Shown piece by piece: positions 17,272 to 25,273 of a stretch of DNA of 64,000 nt. Position numbers and translations under genes: made by a program. How positions within the stretch are numbered: position 1 is the stretch's first letter; each line of letters opens with the position of its first letter. The notes beneath the pieces are model-generated. The model saw nothing but the letters and a program-made list of their open reading frames with translations. It was not told the DNA's origin and ran no database searches. Source of the DNA: CAMLIZ01 sp966212505 (GTDB taxonomy: Bacteria; Pseudomonadota; Gammaproteobacteria; Burkholderiales; Burkholderiaceae_C); contig CBIHRS010000007.1 in NCBI GenBank assembly GCA_966212505.1, positions 1 to 64,000 on the forward strand, in the 5' to 3' direction.

Positions 17272-17300
17272 CCGTCCACGCAGAACACATGCCTGGACGG
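17272..17300. promoter_or_regulatory. 29-bp near-palindrome in the apbE/ccmA divergent promoter region
   Basis: Arms CCGTCCA (17272-17278) and TGGACGG (17294-17300), with inner arms GCA (17280-17282) and TGC (17290-17292), mirror each other around a 7-base centre. It lies 31 bases upstream of the apbE start and just after a TTGACA (17266-17271). It looks like an operator for the long minus-strand operon or for both directions. The cognate regulator is not in the window as far as I can tell. Confidence 0.5.
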
Positions 17301-17538
17301 CGGCCGCATCATGAGACCGGACGCGTGCAAAAAGGCGTCATTAGTTGGCACATGAAGACAGGCTTGCAAGCTGTTGCGTTCGAAACGGGTGACGCTTTTT
17401 TGCCCGCAATGCATGCAGATGCGTCGAATGTGAACAAACGAAACTCGCAGGAATGTCACCTCGAAAGAAGATGTGAAAACAACCCATTTGAAGCCGATGC
17501 TTTTTCGCACCGGCCCGGGTCTTGCTCGGAGTGCTGCG
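17301..17538. other. Remainder of the apbE-ccmA intergenic region
   Basis: No supported gene. The stretch is less GC-rich than its surroundings and probably carries the ccm promoter. Short reading frames on both strands here overlap the ccmA start and have no ribosome site or homology I recognise. Confidence 0.5.
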
Positions 17539-18171
17539 ATGGAGGAGACCCGAATCGCACACGATGAGCCGCGGCCGCCGCTGACGGCCAGCGATGTGGC
17601 CTGCCGCAAAGGCGATGCGCTGCTGTTCAAGGACCTGAGCTTCCGCGTGGCGGTGGGCCGGCTGGTATGGCTGCGCGGCCGCAACGGGCGCGGCAAGACC
17701 AGCCTGCTGAAGCTAGCCGCCGGCCTCTCGCAGCCGGCGCAGGGCCGTATCGAGCGCGATGGCCGCGAGCTCGTCTACATCGGCCACACCACCGCGTTGA
17801 AGGACGACCTCAGCGTGAGCGAAGCGCTGGACTTCCTGCTGCGCCTGCACGGCCGCCGCTGCGACGAGGCGGAGTTGAATGCCGCCATCGACCAACTGGG
17901 CCTGCGCAGCCGGCGCCATGCCGCAGTGCGCACGCTCTCGCAAGGCCAGCGCCGCCGCGTCGCGCTGGCGCGGCTGGTGCTCGACGACGGCCCCTCGCTG
18001 TGGCTGCTCGACGAACCGTTCGACGCCCTCGATGCCGAGGGCGTGCAGCAGCTCAACGGCCTGCTGCATGCGCACCTGCAGCGCGGTGGCGCGGTGCTGA
18101 TGAGCAGCCATGCCGGGCTCGACACCGATCGATTGCAGCCGGCCGAGATCGACCTCGACCGCTACTGCTGA
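17539..18171 (+). CDS. ccmA: Heme exporter ATP-binding protein CcmA
   Basis: A 210-residue ABC ATPase. Walker A reads GRNGRGKTS, the signature LSQGQRRRVALARL and Walker B LWLLDEPFDALD. CcmA with CcmB and CcmC moves or primes heme for CcmE in System I cytochrome c maturation. The ATG at 17539 was chosen because CGGAG lies 7 bases before it and the family N-terminus begins about here; an upstream in-frame ATG at 17473 adds 22 unlikely residues. It is the first gene of ccmABCDEFGHI, divergent from the heme-lipoprotein operon. Confidence 0.95.
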   Translation: MEETRIAHDEPRPPLTASDVACRKGDALLFKDLSFRVAVGRLVWLRGRNGRGKTSLLKLAAGLSQPAQGRIERDGRELVYIGHTTALKDDLSVSEALDFLLRLHGRRCDEAELNAAIDQLGLRSRRHAAVRTLSQGQRRRVALARLVLDDGPSLWLLDEPFDALDAEGVQQLNGLLHAHLQRGGAVLMSSHAGLDTDRLQPAEIDLDRYC

Positions 18172-18183
18172 CATCCTTCCACC

Positions 18184-18864
18184 GTGGCCGCCCTTTTCCT
18201 CGCCCTCTACCTGCGCGACCTCCGTCTCGCGATGCGGCGCCGCATCGAGGCGCTGCTGCCGCTGGTGTTCTTCGCGGTGGCGGCCAGCCTGTTCCCGCTG
18301 GGCCTGGGGCCTGAGCCGCAGACGCTGCGGCAGATCGGCCCCGGCGTGCTGTGGGTCTGCGCGCTGCTCGCGTCGATGCTGTCGCTGGCGCAGCTGTATG
18401 CCGGCGACTTTGCCGATGGCTCGCTCGAGCAGGCGCTGCTGGTACCGCAAGGCGCATTCAGCGGCGCGATGATGGCCGCCGCGGCCAAGTCGGCCGCGCA
18501 CTGGACGCTCACCGGCCTGCCGCTGGTGCTGGCCGCGCCGCTGCTGGGCTTGATGTTCGGCATCGAGCCTGCCTCGCTGCCGGTGCTGGCGCTGTCGCTG
18601 CTGCTGGGCACGCCGAGCCTGAGCCTGCTCGGTTCGGTGGGCGCGGCGCTGACGCTGGGCCTGCGCAGCGCGGGCCTGCTGATCGTGCTGCTGGTGCTGC
18701 CGCTGTCGGTGCCGGTGCTGATCCTGGGCACCGGCGCGGTGGCCGCGGCCGAGGGCGGGCAGTCGGCCGGCGCGCATTGCTCGCTGCTCGGCGCGCTGCT
18801 GATCTTCACGGCGCTGGGCGCCACGCCCGCCGCGGCCGCGGCGCTGCGCATCGCGGTGGAATGA
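18184..18864 (+). CDS. ccmB: Heme exporter membrane protein CcmB
   Basis: A 226-residue protein with six hydrophobic helices and a GTG start 12 bases after ccmA. It is the membrane partner of CcmA in System I cytochrome maturation. Typical family features are an Arg-rich N-terminus (LRDLRLAMRRRIEALLPLVF) and the helix stretch PSLSLLGSVGAALTLGLR. The normal family length is about 220 residues, so it is complete. Confidence 0.94.
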   Translation: MAALFLALYLRDLRLAMRRRIEALLPLVFFAVAASLFPLGLGPEPQTLRQIGPGVLWVCALLASMLSLAQLYAGDFADGSLEQALLVPQGAFSGAMMAAAAKSAAHWTLTGLPLVLAAPLLGLMFGIEPASLPVLALSLLLGTPSLSLLGSVGAALTLGLRSAGLLIVLLVLPLSVPVLILGTGAVAAAEGGQSAGAHCSLLGALLIFTALGATPAAAAALRIAVE

Positions 18865-18869
18865 CATGT

Positions 18870-18946
18870 TGGCCCCCACGTCGCTTCGCTCCTGCCCCCC
18901 GAGGGGGCTCTCAGCCTCCTTGAGGCTGCTCGGCGGAGGCTGAGGA
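18870..18946. repeat. Short dispersed palindromic repeat between ccmB and ccmC
   Basis: A 77-base insert-like stretch contains GCCCCC/GGGGGC (18894-18899 and 18902-18907) and a perfect 10-bp inverted repeat CTCAGCCTCC (18910-18919) / GGAGGCTGAG (18935-18944). From memory, similar C-tract/G-tract palindromes are scattered between genes in Comamonadaceae-type genomes. The right end supplies GAGGA, 4 bases before the ccmC ATG, so the repeat provides its ribosome site. Confidence 0.6.
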
Positions 18947-18950
18947 CGCG

Positions 18951-19691
18951 ATGACCACAGTCCTGCGCTGGACCACCTTCGCCGCGCCCTCGCGCTTCTA
19001 CCGGCTGGCCGGCGCGCTGCTGCCCTGGCTGTGGGCCGCCGCGGCGCTGCTCGCCGCGGCCGGGCTCTACACCGGCTTCTTCGTCGCGCCCACCGATGCA
19101 CAGCAAGGCGAGGCCTACCGCATCATCTTCATCCACGTGCCGGCCGCCTGGATGTCGATGGTGATCTACCTCGCGATGGCCTTCTGGGCCGCGATCGGCT
19201 GGATGCTCAATGCACGCATGGCCTCGATGCTGGCGCGCGCGCTTGCGCCCACCGGCGCGTTGTTCACCGCCATCGCGCTGTGGACGGGCGCGCTGTGGGG
19301 CCGGCCGGCCTGGGGCACGTGGTGGGTGTGGGATGCGCGGCTCACCTCGGAGCTGATCCTGCTGTTCCTCTACCTCGGCTACATCGCGCTGGTCGAGGCG
19401 ATCGACGATGCGCAGCGCGGCGACCGCGCCGGCGCGCTGGTGGCGATCGTCGGCGTGGTCAACGTGCCGGTCATCTACTTCTCGGTGCGCTGGTGGAACA
19501 CGCTGCATCAGGGCGCGAGCGTCAGCCTCACCGCGGCGCCGACCATGGCGGCCACCATGCTCAGCGCGATGCTGCTGATGGCGCTGGCCTTCTGGGCCTA
19601 TGCCTTCGCGGTGGTGTTCATGCGCGCCCGCGCGATCGTGCTCGAGCGCGAGGCGCAGGCCGAGTGGGTCAGCCAGGAGGTGCGGCCATGA
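18951..19691 (+). CDS. ccmC: Heme transporter CcmC
   Basis: A 246-residue protein with six membrane helices and the tryptophan-rich WWD motif (WGTWWVWDARLTSELILLFL) that binds heme at the outer face. Conserved His residues flank it (IIFIHVPAAWMSM before, WWNTLHQGAS after). CcmC delivers heme to CcmE. The start at 18951 follows the short palindromic repeat. Its stop overlaps the ccmD start by ATGA. Confidence 0.96.
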   Translation: MTTVLRWTTFAAPSRFYRLAGALLPWLWAAAALLAAAGLYTGFFVAPTDAQQGEAYRIIFIHVPAAWMSMVIYLAMAFWAAIGWMLNARMASMLARALAPTGALFTAIALWTGALWGRPAWGTWWVWDARLTSELILLFLYLGYIALVEAIDDAQRGDRAGALVAIVGVVNVPVIYFSVRWWNTLHQGASVSLTAAPTMAATMLSAMLLMALAFWAYAFAVVFMRARAIVLEREAQAEWVSQEVRP

Positions 19692-19852
19692 ACTGGGGCA
19701 GCCTGCAGGCCTTCATCGAGATGGGCGGCTATGGCGTCTACGTGTGGGGCGCCTATGCGCTCACCGCGGCGGTGATGGTGGCCGAGCCCTGGCTCGCCGC
19801 GCGCCGCCGGCGCCGTGCGCTGGCCCGCGTGCGCGAAGAGGTACAGCCATGA
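19688..19852 (+). CDS. ccmD: Heme exporter small subunit CcmD
   Basis: A 54-residue membrane protein with one helix (about 15-32, YGVYVWGAYALTAAVMVAE) and a strongly basic cytoplasmic tail (AARRRRRALARVREE). Both traits are typical of CcmD, which helps release heme-loaded CcmE from CcmABC. It overlaps ccmC by 4 bases and ccmE by 4 bases. Confidence 0.93.
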   Translation: MNWGSLQAFIEMGGYGVYVWGAYALTAAVMVAEPWLAARRRRRALARVREEVQP

Positions 19853-20280
19853 CGCCGCGGCACAAGCGCGTGGCCCTGGTGCTCGGCATCCTCGCTGCGG
19901 TGAGCGTCGCGGCCGCGCTGGTGCTCAACGCGCTGCGCAGCAACATGGTGTTCTTCTACTCGCCGTCGCAGATCGCCGCGCACGAGGCGCCCACGGATCG
20001 TGCCTTCCGTCTGGGCGGCCTGGTGCAGGCCGGCAGCCTGCAGCGCGACGGGCTGGTGGTGCGCTTCGTGGTCACCGATCTCGCGCAGACCATCCCGGTG
20101 CGCTACGAAGGCCTGCTGCCCGATCTGTTCAAGGAGGGCCGCGGCGTCGTCGCGCAGGGGCGGCTCGATGCGGGCGGCGTGTTCATCGCCCGCGAGGTGC
20201 TGGCCAAGCACGACGAGAAATACATGCCGCCCGAGGCCGCCGCGGCGTTGAAGCATGCCGCCAAGGAGCCCGCGAAATGA
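19849..20280 (+). CDS. ccmE: Cytochrome c maturation heme chaperone CcmE
   Basis: A 143-residue, membrane-anchored periplasmic heme chaperone: N-terminal helix (about 8-27), OB-fold domain, and the heme-binding motif with His121 in LAKHDEKYMPPE. His121 forms the covalent bond to heme in this family, and Tyr125 is the usual axial ligand. It overlaps ccmD by 4 bases and ccmF by 4 bases. Confidence 0.96.
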   Translation: MTPRHKRVALVLGILAAVSVAAALVLNALRSNMVFFYSPSQIAAHEAPTDRAFRLGGLVQAGSLQRDGLVVRFVVTDLAQTIPVRYEGLLPDLFKEGRGVVAQGRLDAGGVFIAREVLAKHDEKYMPPEAAAALKHAAKEPAK

Positions 20281-22226
20281 TCCCGCAGCTGGGCCAGGCG
20301 GCGCTGTGGCTGGCGCTGGCGGTCGCGCTGGCCGCGGGCACCGTGCCGCTGGCCGGTGCCACGCTCGGCCGCGCGCGCTGGATGGCGCTGGCCCGGCCGG
20401 CGGCGCGCCTGCACTTCGTGCTGGTGATCGCGGCCTTCGGCTGCCTCGCGGCCTCGTTCGTGCGCAACGACTTCTCGGTGCTCTACGTGGCGGTCAACTC
20501 CAACAGCACGCTGCCGCTGGGCTACCGGCTGGCCGGCGTGTGGGGGGGGCATGAAGGCTCGCTGCTGCTGTGGCTCACGATGCTGGCGGTGTGGATGCTC
20601 GCGGTCGCGCAGTTCAGCCGCCACCTGCCCGAGGCCTTCGTCGCCCGCGTGCTCGCGGTGATGGGCTGGATCAGCGTGGGCTTCCTGCTCTTCATGCTGC
20701 TGAGCTCCAACCCCTTCGAGCGCGTGTTTCCATCGCCGCCCGACGGCAACGACCTCAACCCGCTGCTGCAGGACCCGGGCATGGTGGCGCACCCGCCGAT
20801 GCTCTACATGGGCTACGTCGGGTTCTCGGTGGCCTTTGCGTTCGCGGTGGCCGCGCTGCTGGGCGGCACGCTCGATGCGGCCTGGGCGCGCTGGACCCGC
20901 CCCTGGACCACCGCCGCCTGGGCCTGCCTCACCATCGGCATCATGCTCGGCAGCCTGTGGGCCTACTACGTGCTCGGCTGGGGCGGCTGGTGGTTCTGGG
21001 ATCCGGTGGAGAACGCCTCGTTCATGCCCTGGCTGGCAGGCACCGCGCTGATTCATTCGCTGGCCGTCACCGAGAAGCGCGGCGCCTTCAAGTCGTGGAC
21101 CGTGCTGCTGGCGATCGTGGCCTTCTCGCTCTCGCTGCTGGGCACCTTCATCGTCCGCTCGGGCGTGCTGTCGTCGGTGCATGCGTTTGCCACCGACCCC
21201 AAGCGCGGGCTGATCATCCTGGTGTTCCTCGCGATCGTGATCGGCGGCTCGCTCGCGCTCTATGCCTGGCGCGCGCCGACGCTGGGGCTGGGCTCGCGCT
21301 TCGGCCTGGTGTCGCGCGAATCGATGCTGCTGGCCAACAACGTGCTGCTGGTCGTGGCCATGCTGTCGGTGCTGCTGGGCACGCTGTATCCGCTGCTGCT
21401 CGATGCCTTGGGCCAGGGCAAGCTCTCGGTCGGGCCGCCCTACTTCGACACGGTGTTCGTGCCGCTGATGGCGCCGGCGATCCTGTTGCTGGGCATCGGC
21501 CCGCTGGCTCGGTGGAAGCAGGCCGAACTGCCCGGGCTGGCGCATCGCCTGCGCTGGGCCGCGGCGGCTAGCATCGCGGGTGCGCTGCTCGCGGGGGGGT
21601 GGGCCGGGCACATCAGCCCGGGTGCGACGCTGGGCCTGTGGATGGCGTTCTGGATCGTGGCCTCGATCGCGGTCGACCTGTGGGAGCGCCGCCGCCAGCT
21701 GCCCGGCCTGCCGCGCGCGATGGTGGGCATGGTGGTCGCGCACCTCGGCGTGGCCGCGTTCGCGTTCGGGGTCAGCATGGTCAAGACCTACGAGGCCGAG
21801 CGCGACGTGAAGATGGCCGTGGGCGACACCGCCACGCTCGCCGGCCACCAGTTCATCTTCCGCGGCGTGAGCCCGGTGCAGGGCCCCAACTACGACGCAC
21901 TGCAAGGCCGGGTCGAGGTCATGCGCGGCGGCCAGCCGGTGGCCACGCTGCGGCCGGAGAAGCGCGTGTACCGCGTGCAACAAACGCCCACCACCGAAGC
22001 CGCGATCAGCCCCGGCCCGGCGCGCGACCTCTACGTGTCGCTCGGCGAGCCGGTGGATGGCGGCCGCGCATGGATCCTGCGGCTGTACGTCAAGCCTTTC
22101 GTCGACTGGATCTGGGGCGGCTGCGCGCTGATGGCGCTGGGCGGCGCCATCGCCGCCAGCGACCGGCGCTACCGCGCGCGCCGGCCCGCTGTGCAGGCTG
22201 CGGCCGCCGTGGAGGCCCGCGCATGA
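20277..22226 (+). CDS. ccmF: Cytochrome c heme lyase subunit CcmF
   Basis: A 649-residue polytopic protein, near the normal family length of about 650. The WWD motif reads GWGGWWFWDPVENASFMPWL, with conserved histidines before and after (VWGGHEGSLLLW, HSLAVTEKRG). CcmF takes heme from CcmE and joins it to CXXCH motifs of apocytochromes with CcmH. The C-terminal periplasmic domain ends near residue 625, followed by a last helix. Both ends overlap neighbours by 4 bases. Confidence 0.96.
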   Translation: MIPQLGQAALWLALAVALAAGTVPLAGATLGRARWMALARPAARLHFVLVIAAFGCLAASFVRNDFSVLYVAVNSNSTLPLGYRLAGVWGGHEGSLLLWLTMLAVWMLAVAQFSRHLPEAFVARVLAVMGWISVGFLLFMLLSSNPFERVFPSPPDGNDLNPLLQDPGMVAHPPMLYMGYVGFSVAFAFAVAALLGGTLDAAWARWTRPWTTAAWACLTIGIMLGSLWAYYVLGWGGWWFWDPVENASFMPWLAGTALIHSLAVTEKRGAFKSWTVLLAIVAFSLSLLGTFIVRSGVLSSVHAFATDPKRGLIILVFLAIVIGGSLALYAWRAPTLGLGSRFGLVSRESMLLANNVLLVVAMLSVLLGTLYPLLLDALGQGKLSVGPPYFDTVFVPLMAPAILLLGIGPLARWKQAELPGLAHRLRWAAAASIAGALLAGGWAGHISPGATLGLWMAFWIVASIAVDLWERRRQLPGLPRAMVGMVVAHLGVAAFAFGVSMVKTYEAERDVKMAVGDTATLAGHQFIFRGVSPVQGPNYDALQGRVEVMRGGQPVATLRPEKRVYRVQQTPTTEAAISPGPARDLYVSLGEPVDGGRAWILRLYVKPFVDWIWGGCALMALGGAIAASDRRYRARRPAVQAAAAVEARA

Positions 22227-22756
22227 AGAGCCTGCGCTTCGCGATCCCGCTCGCGCTCTTCGGCACGCTGGTGTTCTTCTTGTGGCGTGGCCTCTCGCTC
22301 GACCCGCGCGAGGTGCCCTCGCCGCTGATCGGCAAGCCGGCGCCGGCCTTCGCGCTCGCGCGGCTCGACGACCCCGCGCAGACGATCCGCCGCGACGACA
22401 TGCTCGGCCGCGTGTGGGTGCTCAACGTGTGGGCCTCGTGGTGCGGCGCCTGCCGTGAGGAGCATGCGCTGCTGCTCGCCTTTTCGCAGGCGGGCATCGT
22501 CCCGGTGATCGGCCTCGACTACAAGGACGCCCGGCCCGAGGCCCAGGCCTGGCTCGCCCGCTGGGGCAACCCCTACCAGGCCGCCGCCTTCGATGCCGAC
22601 GGCCGCGTGGGCATCGACTTCGGCGTGTACGGCGTGCCCGAGACCTTCGTGATCGACCGTCGCGGCATCGTGCGCTTCAAGCAGGTGGGGCCGCTCACGC
22701 CCGAGGTGATCGAGCACCGGCTGCTGCCGCTGATCCGGGAGCTGTCGCGTGGGTAG
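22223..22756 (+). CDS. ccmG: Thiol-disulfide oxidoreductase CcmG/DsbE
   Basis: A 177-residue, membrane-anchored thioredoxin. An N-terminal helix (about 5-21) is followed by the active site ASWCGACREEH (Cys74, Cys77) and the family pattern GLDYKDARPEAQAWL. It reduces apocytochrome cysteines before heme attachment. The stop lies inside the ccmH start region, giving an 8-base overlap. Confidence 0.95.
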   Translation: MKSLRFAIPLALFGTLVFFLWRGLSLDPREVPSPLIGKPAPAFALARLDDPAQTIRRDDMLGRVWVLNVWASWCGACREEHALLLAFSQAGIVPVIGLDYKDARPEAQAWLARWGNPYQAAAFDADGRVGIDFGVYGVPETFVIDRRGIVRFKQVGPLTPEVIEHRLLPLIRELSRG

Positions 22757-23192
22757 GCGGTGGATCGCCCTGCTGCTGGCGCTGACTGCGCTGCGCGCCA
22801 TCGCCGGCGAGGCGCAGCCGGCCGTGGCCGATCCCGCGCTCGAGGCGCGCATGCTGCACATCGCCGCCGAGCTGCGCTGCCTGGTCTGCCAGAACCAGAC
22901 GCTGGCCGACTCCCACGCCGCGCTGGCGGTGGACCTGCGCGAACAGCTGCGCACGATGCTGCGCCAGGGCCGCAGCGAAGAACAGATCCTGCAATACATG
23001 ACCGATCGCTACGGCGACTTCGTGCGCTACCGCCCGCCGGTGCGGCCGGCCACCTGGCTGCTGTGGTTCGGCCCCGCGCTGCTGCTGGCGGGCGGCCTGG
23101 CCACGCTGTTCGCCGTGCTGCGGCGCCGTGCCCGGCTGGACGACGCGCGCTTCGACCCCGACACATCCGAACAAGAGGAGACCTCCCCATGA
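22749..23192 (+). CDS. ccmH: Cytochrome c maturation protein CcmH
   Basis: A 147-residue protein with a signal peptide, the reactive motif LRCLVCQNQTLADS (Cys44, Cys47) and one C-terminal helix (about 101-121). CcmH resolves the mixed disulfide of apocytochrome and presents it to CcmF. It starts with GTG. It is the short CcmH form without the TPR half; the TPR function lies in the separate next gene. Confidence 0.95.
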   Translation: MGRRWIALLLALTALRAIAGEAQPAVADPALEARMLHIAAELRCLVCQNQTLADSHAALAVDLREQLRTMLRQGRSEEQILQYMTDRYGDFVRYRPPVRPATWLLWFGPALLLAGGLATLFAVLRRRARLDDARFDPDTSEQEETSP

Positions 23193-23743
23193 CCGCGACC
23201 GTCGTGCTGATCGCCGCTCTCATCGCCCTGCTGCTGCTCGCGCTGCTGTGGCAGCAGCGGCGCCTGTCGCGCGGCAGCGCCATCGGGCTGGGCATGGCCG
23301 TGGTCGCGCTGGCCGCCGGCATCTCGCTGTTGCCGGCGATCGTCGGCAAGCCGGGGCCGCTGGCCTCGTCGCCCGCGGCCGCCGAGGGCAACAAGCTCGT
23401 GGAGCAGAAGAAATACGCCGAGGCGGTGGCGTCGTTCAAGCAGGCCGCCGCGCAGCGCCCGGACGATGCCGCCCTGCTGGCCGACTACGCCTACGCGCTG
23501 GCCATGGCCAACCAGCGCAACCTGCAGGGCGAGCCGCTGCAACTGATCGAGCGCGCGCTGAAGGCCGACCCGCGCCAGCCCAAGGCGCTGGGCCTGGCCG
23601 GCACCGCCGCTTTCGACCGCAAGGATTACCCGGCCGCGATCAAGTACTGGACCACGCTGGCCGAGAGCCTCCCTGCCGACAGCCCGGTGGTGAAGCAGGC
23701 GCGCATGAGTATTGCCGAGGCCAAACGACTAGGGGGTCTCTGA
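23189..23743 (+). CDS. ccmI: Compact CcmI-type TPR protein
   Basis: A 184-residue protein: two hydrophobic helices near the N-terminus (about 4-20 and 30-50) joined by only about ten residues (QQRRLSRGS), then about three TPR repeats (KYAEAVASFKQAAAQRPDD, QPKALGLAGTAAFDRKDYPA). CcmI holds apocytochromes for CcmFH. Family members are often near 400 residues with a long cytoplasmic loop; here the loop and the far C-terminal domain are missing. It overlaps ccmH by 4 bases. Confidence 0.85.
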   Translation: MTATVVLIAALIALLLLALLWQQRRLSRGSAIGLGMAVVALAAGISLLPAIVGKPGPLASSPAAAEGNKLVEQKKYAEAVASFKQAAAQRPDDAALLADYAYALAMANQRNLQGEPLQLIERALKADPRQPKALGLAGTAAFDRKDYPAAIKYWTTLAESLPADSPVVKQARMSIAEAKRLGGL

Positions 23744-23766
23744 TCAAACGGGCCCTGGAATTGCCT

Positions 23767-24396
23767 ATGCTTGCGCCGATGGACAAACCCAAACCGTTCT
23801 CGATGATCCGCGAGTTCCATCTCGCAGACTGGTTCACGCTGGCCAACGCCTTCTGCGGCATGGGCGCGCTGTTCTCGGTGATGACCTACCTGCAGGCCCG
23901 CGACGTGCTCCACCTGTACATCGCCTGCGCGCTGATCCCCGCCGCGCTGGTGTTCGACGTGCTCGACGGCCGCATCGCGCGCTGGCGCCAGAAGAGCTCG
24001 GCCATGGGCCGCGAGCTCGACTCGCTGGCCGACGTGATCTCCTTCGGCGTGGCACCGGCCGCCATCGCCTATGGCTGCGGCATGCAGGGGCTCTACGACC
24101 GCATCATCCTGGTGTTCTTCGTCGCCTGCGGCGTCTCGCGGCTGGCGCGCTACAACATCACCGCCGAGCGCATGTCGGCCGAGACCGGCAAGGTCACCTA
24201 CTTCGAAGGCACGCCGATCCCGACCTCGCTGGTGCTGGTGCTGCTGCTCGCAGTGGCCGCCTGGCAGGGCGCGATCGGGCCCAACCTGTGGGGCGGGATG
24301 GTGTGGCTGGGCGGCTACCGGCTGCATCCGCTGGTGCTGCTGTACCTGCTGTCGGGCTCGCTGATGATCAGCCGGATCCGGATTCCGAAGCTGTAG
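23767..24396 (+). CDS. pssA: CDP-diacylglycerol-serine O-phosphatidyltransferase
   Basis: A 209-residue membrane protein with the CDP-alcohol phosphatidyltransferase signature: DG-x2-AR (LDGRIARWR), then G and two Asp (SAMGRELDSLADVISFG). It makes phosphatidylserine from CDP-diacylglycerol and serine, the first step to phosphatidylethanolamine. ATGs at 23767 and 23779 are both possible; neither has a strong ribosome site. It follows ccmI by 23 bases, an unusual neighbour, perhaps only transcriptional readthrough. Confidence 0.92.
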   Translation: MLAPMDKPKPFSMIREFHLADWFTLANAFCGMGALFSVMTYLQARDVLHLYIACALIPAALVFDVLDGRIARWRQKSSAMGRELDSLADVISFGVAPAAIAYGCGMQGLYDRIILVFFVACGVSRLARYNITAERMSAETGKVTYFEGTPIPTSLVLVLLLAVAAWQGAIGPNLWGGMVWLGGYRLHPLVLLYLLSGSLMISRIRIPKL

Positions 24397-24417
24397 CGCC
24401 GAGCCTGCCGCCTCGCG

Positions 24418-24435
24418 GTCCCTAACTCGAGGGAC
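24418..24435 (+). terminator. Weak hairpin after pssA
   Basis: Arms GTCCCT (24418-24423) and AGGGAC (24430-24435) with a 6-base loop lie 21 bases after the pssA stop. No T-run follows, so termination is uncertain. Confidence 0.3.
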
Positions 24436-24496
24436 ATGAAAGGCGAGGCCGTGCGGCGATGATCCTGCTCCGATTCAAAACACCAGGGAGCAGACC

Positions 24497-25216
24497 ATGA
24501 TCCACAAGACCGCGCGCCGTCTCGGCGCCGTGTGCGCAGCGCTTTGCCTGTTGCCGCTCGCGGCGCATGCGCAATTCAATCCGCAGTACTACATCAGCCT
24601 GTCCAACGACATGCTGACCACGCTGCGCTTCAACACCGTGGCGCAGATGCACGTCAACAACGTGAACAACATCGTCGCCCAGGAAAGGTGGATGGTCGAG
24701 CGCAACAAGGCCTCCACCGCCTTCAGCGTCGACAGGGCCAGTTCGGGAGCCGGCATCGGCAAGCTCGTCGCGGCCTATCCGCCAGCGTCTAGAGCGCAGG
24801 TGAAGAAGACCTTCGCCGAGCTGCTTTCGGGCTATCACCAGCTGGAAGAAAAGTTCGACCTGCCGCGCAACGATGTCGCAGGCGCAGTGGCGGCATTCAT
24901 TGCCGGCAACTACATGGCCTACCGCGATGTCGACCTGCCCGACGAGCAGTTCGGTAAGCTGGCGAGTCAGATGCACGAGGTGCTCGTCAACGAACCGGAA
25001 TTCGCCAAGGCTTCCAATGCACAGAAGCAGGAGACCTACGAACAGTTGGCGATCATTGGCACGATGATGGCCACCCTGCAGGAAGGCCTGAAGCAGCAGC
25101 CCAATGAGCAGCTCGCCGCCGCGATGCGCAAGGCTGCCAAGGGCTATCTCGAGGAGTTCCTGAAGGTCGATGCCGCCAAGGTCTCGCTCACCGCACAAGG
25201 CCTCGTGATCCGCTGA
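24497..25216 (+). CDS. Exported protein of unknown function (DUF6683-like)
   Basis: A 239-residue protein with a Sec signal peptide (cleavage after LAAHA). The mature part is mostly helical. The stretch KASNAQKQETYEQLAIIGT and the GNYMAYRDVDLPDEQFGKL region recall, from memory, a family of exported proteins labelled DUF6683; I am not sure of that. GGGAG lies 6 bases before the ATG. It stands alone between pssA and the TPR glycosyltransferase, and nothing points to a specific role. Confidence 0.7.
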   Translation: MIHKTARRLGAVCAALCLLPLAAHAQFNPQYYISLSNDMLTTLRFNTVAQMHVNNVNNIVAQERWMVERNKASTAFSVDRASSGAGIGKLVAAYPPASRAQVKKTFAELLSGYHQLEEKFDLPRNDVAGAVAAFIAGNYMAYRDVDLPDEQFGKLASQMHEVLVNEPEFAKASNAQKQETYEQLAIIGTMMATLQEGLKQQPNEQLAAAMRKAAKGYLEEFLKVDAAKVSLTAQGLVIR

Positions 25217-25273
25217 GCCCTGCCGCAGGGGCGAACCCGATAATGCGCCGCGACGCGCAGCCTCGGTTCGCCC

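Noticed and set aside
17289..17567. Plus-strand frame in the apbE-ccmA region
   Set aside because: It runs into the ccmA start, has no ribosome site and no recognisable pattern.
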